From Treponema sp. UBA4232 (GTDB lineage: Bacteria > Spirochaetota > Spirochaetia > Treponematales > Treponemataceae), in contig DGXM01000177.1 in NCBI GenBank assembly GCA_002396325.1, positions 1-7,759 on the forward strand: a stretch of 7,759 bases of DNA. The letters are read 5' to 3'. How positions within the stretch are numbered: the first letter of the stretch is position 1; each line of letters starts with the position of its first letter. Shown piece by piece: positions 5,955 to 7,759 of this stretch. A program made the position numbers and the translations under genes. Below the pieces are notes generated by a model. That model had not been told where the DNA came from. It saw only the letters and a list, made by a program, of their open reading frames with translations, and made no database searches.

Positions 5955-6494
5955 TCAGAAAGAAGAGTTGAGGCTGTACCAGAGAGTGCGGAAATGATTC
6001 AGACAGCTGCCTGCTCCTTCATTGCTGTACAGGACTGTTCCGGGCCAGGATTGTTCTGAATTTATTCCGTTCAGATATTTTATGGCGGTTCCTCCGTTCG
6101 CGGTCCAGGCATAGAGGTTTGCGTTCCAGTCGTCGATGAGTATGTCCTTCTTGTTGAGGGACATTCCGCGTATATTGGAGATGATGTTGCGTTTTTCCGT
6201 GGATGTGGACAGGAAGTGCGCTCCGAAATCGAAATCGGGGAACTGCTTCAAAAGCCACAGGATTTTGTCCATGGTCTGCTCCGTGCGGATTTCTCGCTCA
6301 ATGGAAACGGAAGTGAGGACCATTACGCTTCCCGGGATTTCCTTGTAAAGGGTTTTGAACATTTCCATGGCAACGGAATCTGCTTCAAGGCCTGCAAAAT
6401 AGTGGGATCCGGTCTGTTTGAAGGGAGGAGTTTCTCCGAGGTATCCATTTATGTCGTAACGGGCAAGGACACCGTCCATGTCAAAATAAATCAT
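5955..6494 (-). CDS. HAD-superfamily phosphatase, 5'(3')-deoxyribonucleotidase-like
   Basis: A 179-residue soluble protein with every HAD catalytic motif: FDMDGVL with nucleophile D5 and acid/base D7, motif II T61 in MVLTS, a motif III lysine at K101, and motif IV ILIDDW with D121 and D122. The segment after motif IV (NANLYAWTANGGTAIKYLNG, 124-143) resembles the NT5C family, which removes phosphate from deoxyribonucleoside monophosphates, but substrate is not certain in such small HAD proteins. The frame is open upstream to 6623 and would add a hydrophobic N-terminus. I reject that because it overlaps the divergent ATPase gene, and the ATG at 6494 starts exactly one strand before the catalytic aspartate, as is normal. 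No Shine-Dalgarno is present; the promoter puts +1 on this ATG. It converges on the ZIP gene. Confidence 0.82.
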   Translation of the reverse strand: MIYFDMDGVLARYDINGYLGETPPFKQTGSHYFAGLEADSVAMEMFKTLYKEIPGSVMVLTSVSIEREIRTEQTMDKILWLLKQFPDFDFGAHFLSTSTEKRNIISNIRGMSLNKKDILIDDWNANLYAWTANGGTAIKYLNGINSEQSWPGTVLYSNEGAGSCLNHFRTLWYSLNSSF

Positions 6495-6500
6495 AATCAC

Positions 6501-6529
6501 AGTATAGGTAAGTGCACGGTTTCGGTCAA
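6501..6529 (-). promoter_or_regulatory. Strong sigma70-type promoter of the HAD gene, predicting leaderless mRNA
   Basis: On the minus strand TTGACC (6529-6524) and TATACT (6506-6501) each match consensus at five of six positions, with a 17-base spacer. Exactly six bases (GTGATT) separate the -10 from the ATG, so +1 falls on the A of the start codon. Confidence 0.72.
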
Positions 6530-6558
6530 GATGGATTGTGCGGAGGTCAACAGGAAAA

Positions 6559-7759
6559 ATGAAAAAGGAAGATATGAGAACAGGAAAAAACAGAAAAATC
6601 ATTTCGATTGTTTGTGCTGCCATGGCATTGGGGCTGGTTTTTTATATATTTTTAGGTGACAGATTTTTCAGCCAAAAGGGTACAGAGGAAAGTTACGGTT
6701 CTTTCTATGAACAGGTTGAGGAGGGCTCTGTTGACAAGGTGACAGTCACCGGAGACAGACTGGAATACACGAAAAAAGGTGTGGAAGGGATGTTCTATAC
6801 GGAAAATCCTGAGAGCCCCTTGTTGAAGGAATTTCTTTTAAAAAACAATGTTTCGGTGACCGTGGAAAGAGACGGCACGGAGATTTTCTCCATGATAATG
6901 GATATTTTCTTCTATGTGATATTCTTCGGTGCGATATTCATTGTGTTCAGGAAGTTCATCAGTCCGAACACTTTCAAAGCGGTCAGAAAAACAGGAGTGA
7001 CTTTTGACGATGTGGTCGGAATGGACAGTCTGAAGCATGACATGAAGCAGGTGATGGAAATCATGCGTCATCCGGCTGAATATGCGGAAAAAGGAATACG
7101 CATGCCGAAGGGAATTCTTCTTGAGGGGGCACCGGGAAACGGGAAGACCCTTTTTGCGAAGGCCCTGGCAGGGGAGGCGGATGTGTCTTTCATTCCTGCG
7201 AAGGCCACGGATTTTGAGAGCATGTTTATGGCTATAGGTCCTATGAAAGTGAAGCTTTTGTTTAAAAAGGCAAGAAGAAAGGCTCCGTGCATTGTGTTCA
7301 TTGATGAATTCGACGGCATAGGGACGAGACGGAATTATTCGGGGTCTGCCATTGAAACCGAAAACACAAGGATTGTGACGGCCCTGCTTAACGAACTTGA
7401 CGGATTCGAGCCTACTTCCGGAGTCCTTGTGCTTGCAGCGACAAACAGCATATCGGCATTGGATGATGCTTTGATACGCCCCGGGAGATTTGATTCACGA
7501 GTATCTGTTCCCTATCCTGATGAAAATGCCCGCGTCAATTTGGTGCGGATGTATTCAAGCGGAATGGATATGGATAAAGACTGTACTCCGGAAAATCTTG
7601 CAAAATTGTTCAATGGTTACAGTTGTGCAAAGATAGAATCGGTGCTCAACAGGGCGAAGATGGTGGCAGAGCAAAACAAACGAACGTTAGTTATTATGAC
7701 TGATGTACAATCCGCCGTGAGGGAACAGAACACTGCAAAATCACCAACACTCGACGCAG
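6559..7759 (+). CDS. FtsH-like membrane AAA+ ATPase, 3' end outside window
   Basis: The visible 400 residues follow the FtsH plan: a membrane helix at 14-32, a small extracytoplasmic domain (about 33-107), a second helix at about 109-130, then a cytoplasmic AAA module. Walker A is GAPGNGKT (190-197), Walker B IVFIDE (245-250), the pore loop DFESMFMAIG (218-227), and the second region of homology ends in ALIRPGRFD with arginine fingers R307 and R310. FtsH hexamers extract and degrade membrane proteins. Several motifs are off-consensus: FtsH normally has GPPGTGKT, a FVEMFVG pore loop and GADL in the lid, where this protein has GYSCAKIE (354-361). The frame is still open at the edge. By FtsH spacing the HExxH zinc site should start roughly ten residues beyond it, so protease activity cannot be judged. 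GGAGGT at 6542-6547 lies 11 bases before the ATG; a second in-frame ATG at 6574 with AAGGA is possible. Confidence 0.85.
   Translation, partial: MKKEDMRTGKNRKIISIVCAAMALGLVFYIFLGDRFFSQKGTEESYGSFYEQVEEGSVDKVTVTGDRLEYTKKGVEGMFYTENPESPLLKEFLLKNNVSVTVERDGTEIFSMIMDIFFYVIFFGAIFIVFRKFISPNTFKAVRKTGVTFDDVVGMDSLKHDMKQVMEIMRHPAEYAEKGIRMPKGILLEGAPGNGKTLFAKALAGEADVSFIPAKATDFESMFMAIGPMKVKLLFKKARRKAPCIVFIDEFDGIGTRRNYSGSAIETENTRIVTALLNELDGFEPTSGVLVLAATNSISALDDALIRPGRFDSRVSVPYPDENARVNLVRMYSSGMDMDKDCTPENLAKLFNGYSCAKIESVLNRAKMVAEQNKRTLVIMTDVQSAVREQNTAKSPTLDA

Noticed and set aside
6495..6623. Hydrophobic N-terminal extension of the HAD protein that could be read as a signal anchor
   Set aside because: It overlaps the divergent ATPase gene by 65 bases and covers the strong HAD promoter; the ATG at 6494 starts just before the catalytic motif as expected.
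6216..6659. Plus-strand open frame of 147 codons
   Set aside because: It is antisense to the HAD gene and out of frame with the ATPase; its content is the reverse of HAD codons.

Overview
The window looks like chromosome from a spirochaete, most likely a Treponema from a gut or rumen. The main reason is the archaeal/eukaryotic-type phenylalanyl-tRNA synthetase beta chain (pheT), which spirochaetes are known to carry in place of the bacterial form. The Clostridia-like flavour of the PurA variant motifs and of the PadR/DUF2812 pair fits the gene exchange common in that habitat. The organism assignment is inference; no rRNA or tRNA gene is present to confirm it.

Layout, left to right. Positions 1-107 hold the pheT promoter and possibly the first codons of a divergent gene leaving the window. 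pheT (108-2450, +) is a 780-residue protein: an archaeal-type beta chain, a charged linker, then a C-terminal EMAPII/Trbp111-type tRNA-binding domain. A strong hairpin terminator ends it. purA (2616-3890, +, adenylosuccinate synthetase) has its own promoter and its own hairpin terminator. Facing it on the minus strand is a two-gene unit, 4852 to 3962: a short PadR-family repressor followed 18 bases later by a DUF2812 membrane protein. The 312-base gap 4853-5164 is a divergent regulatory region. It holds a near-consensus padR promoter, a cluster of CGATAYAT repeats (three at exactly 15-bp spacing) that look like the PadR operator, a 58-base imperfect inverted repeat, and the promoter of the next gene. 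A ZIP-family metal transporter (5165-5941, +) converges, with a 13-base gap, on a small HAD-superfamily phosphatase of the 5'(3')-deoxyribonucleotidase type (6494-5955, -). Divergent from that gene, a membrane-anchored FtsH-like AAA+ ATPase (6559 onward, +) runs off the right end. Its 400 visible residues stop just before a protease zinc motif would be expected.

Most of the window is housekeeping: translation (PheT), AMP synthesis (PurA), metal transport, nucleotide or phosphate metabolism and membrane protein quality control. The regulated accessory unit is padR-DUF2812. The clearest unusual signals are the tRNA-binding domain fused to the C-terminus of an archaeal-type PheT; two genes (ZIP and HAD) that lack a Shine-Dalgarno sequence and whose well-formed promoters place +1 exactly on the A of the ATG, predicting leaderless mRNAs; the 15-bp-phased repeats at padR; and the divergent FtsH-like ATPase. 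I found no mobile element, CRISPR array or RNA gene, and no complete novel multi-gene system.
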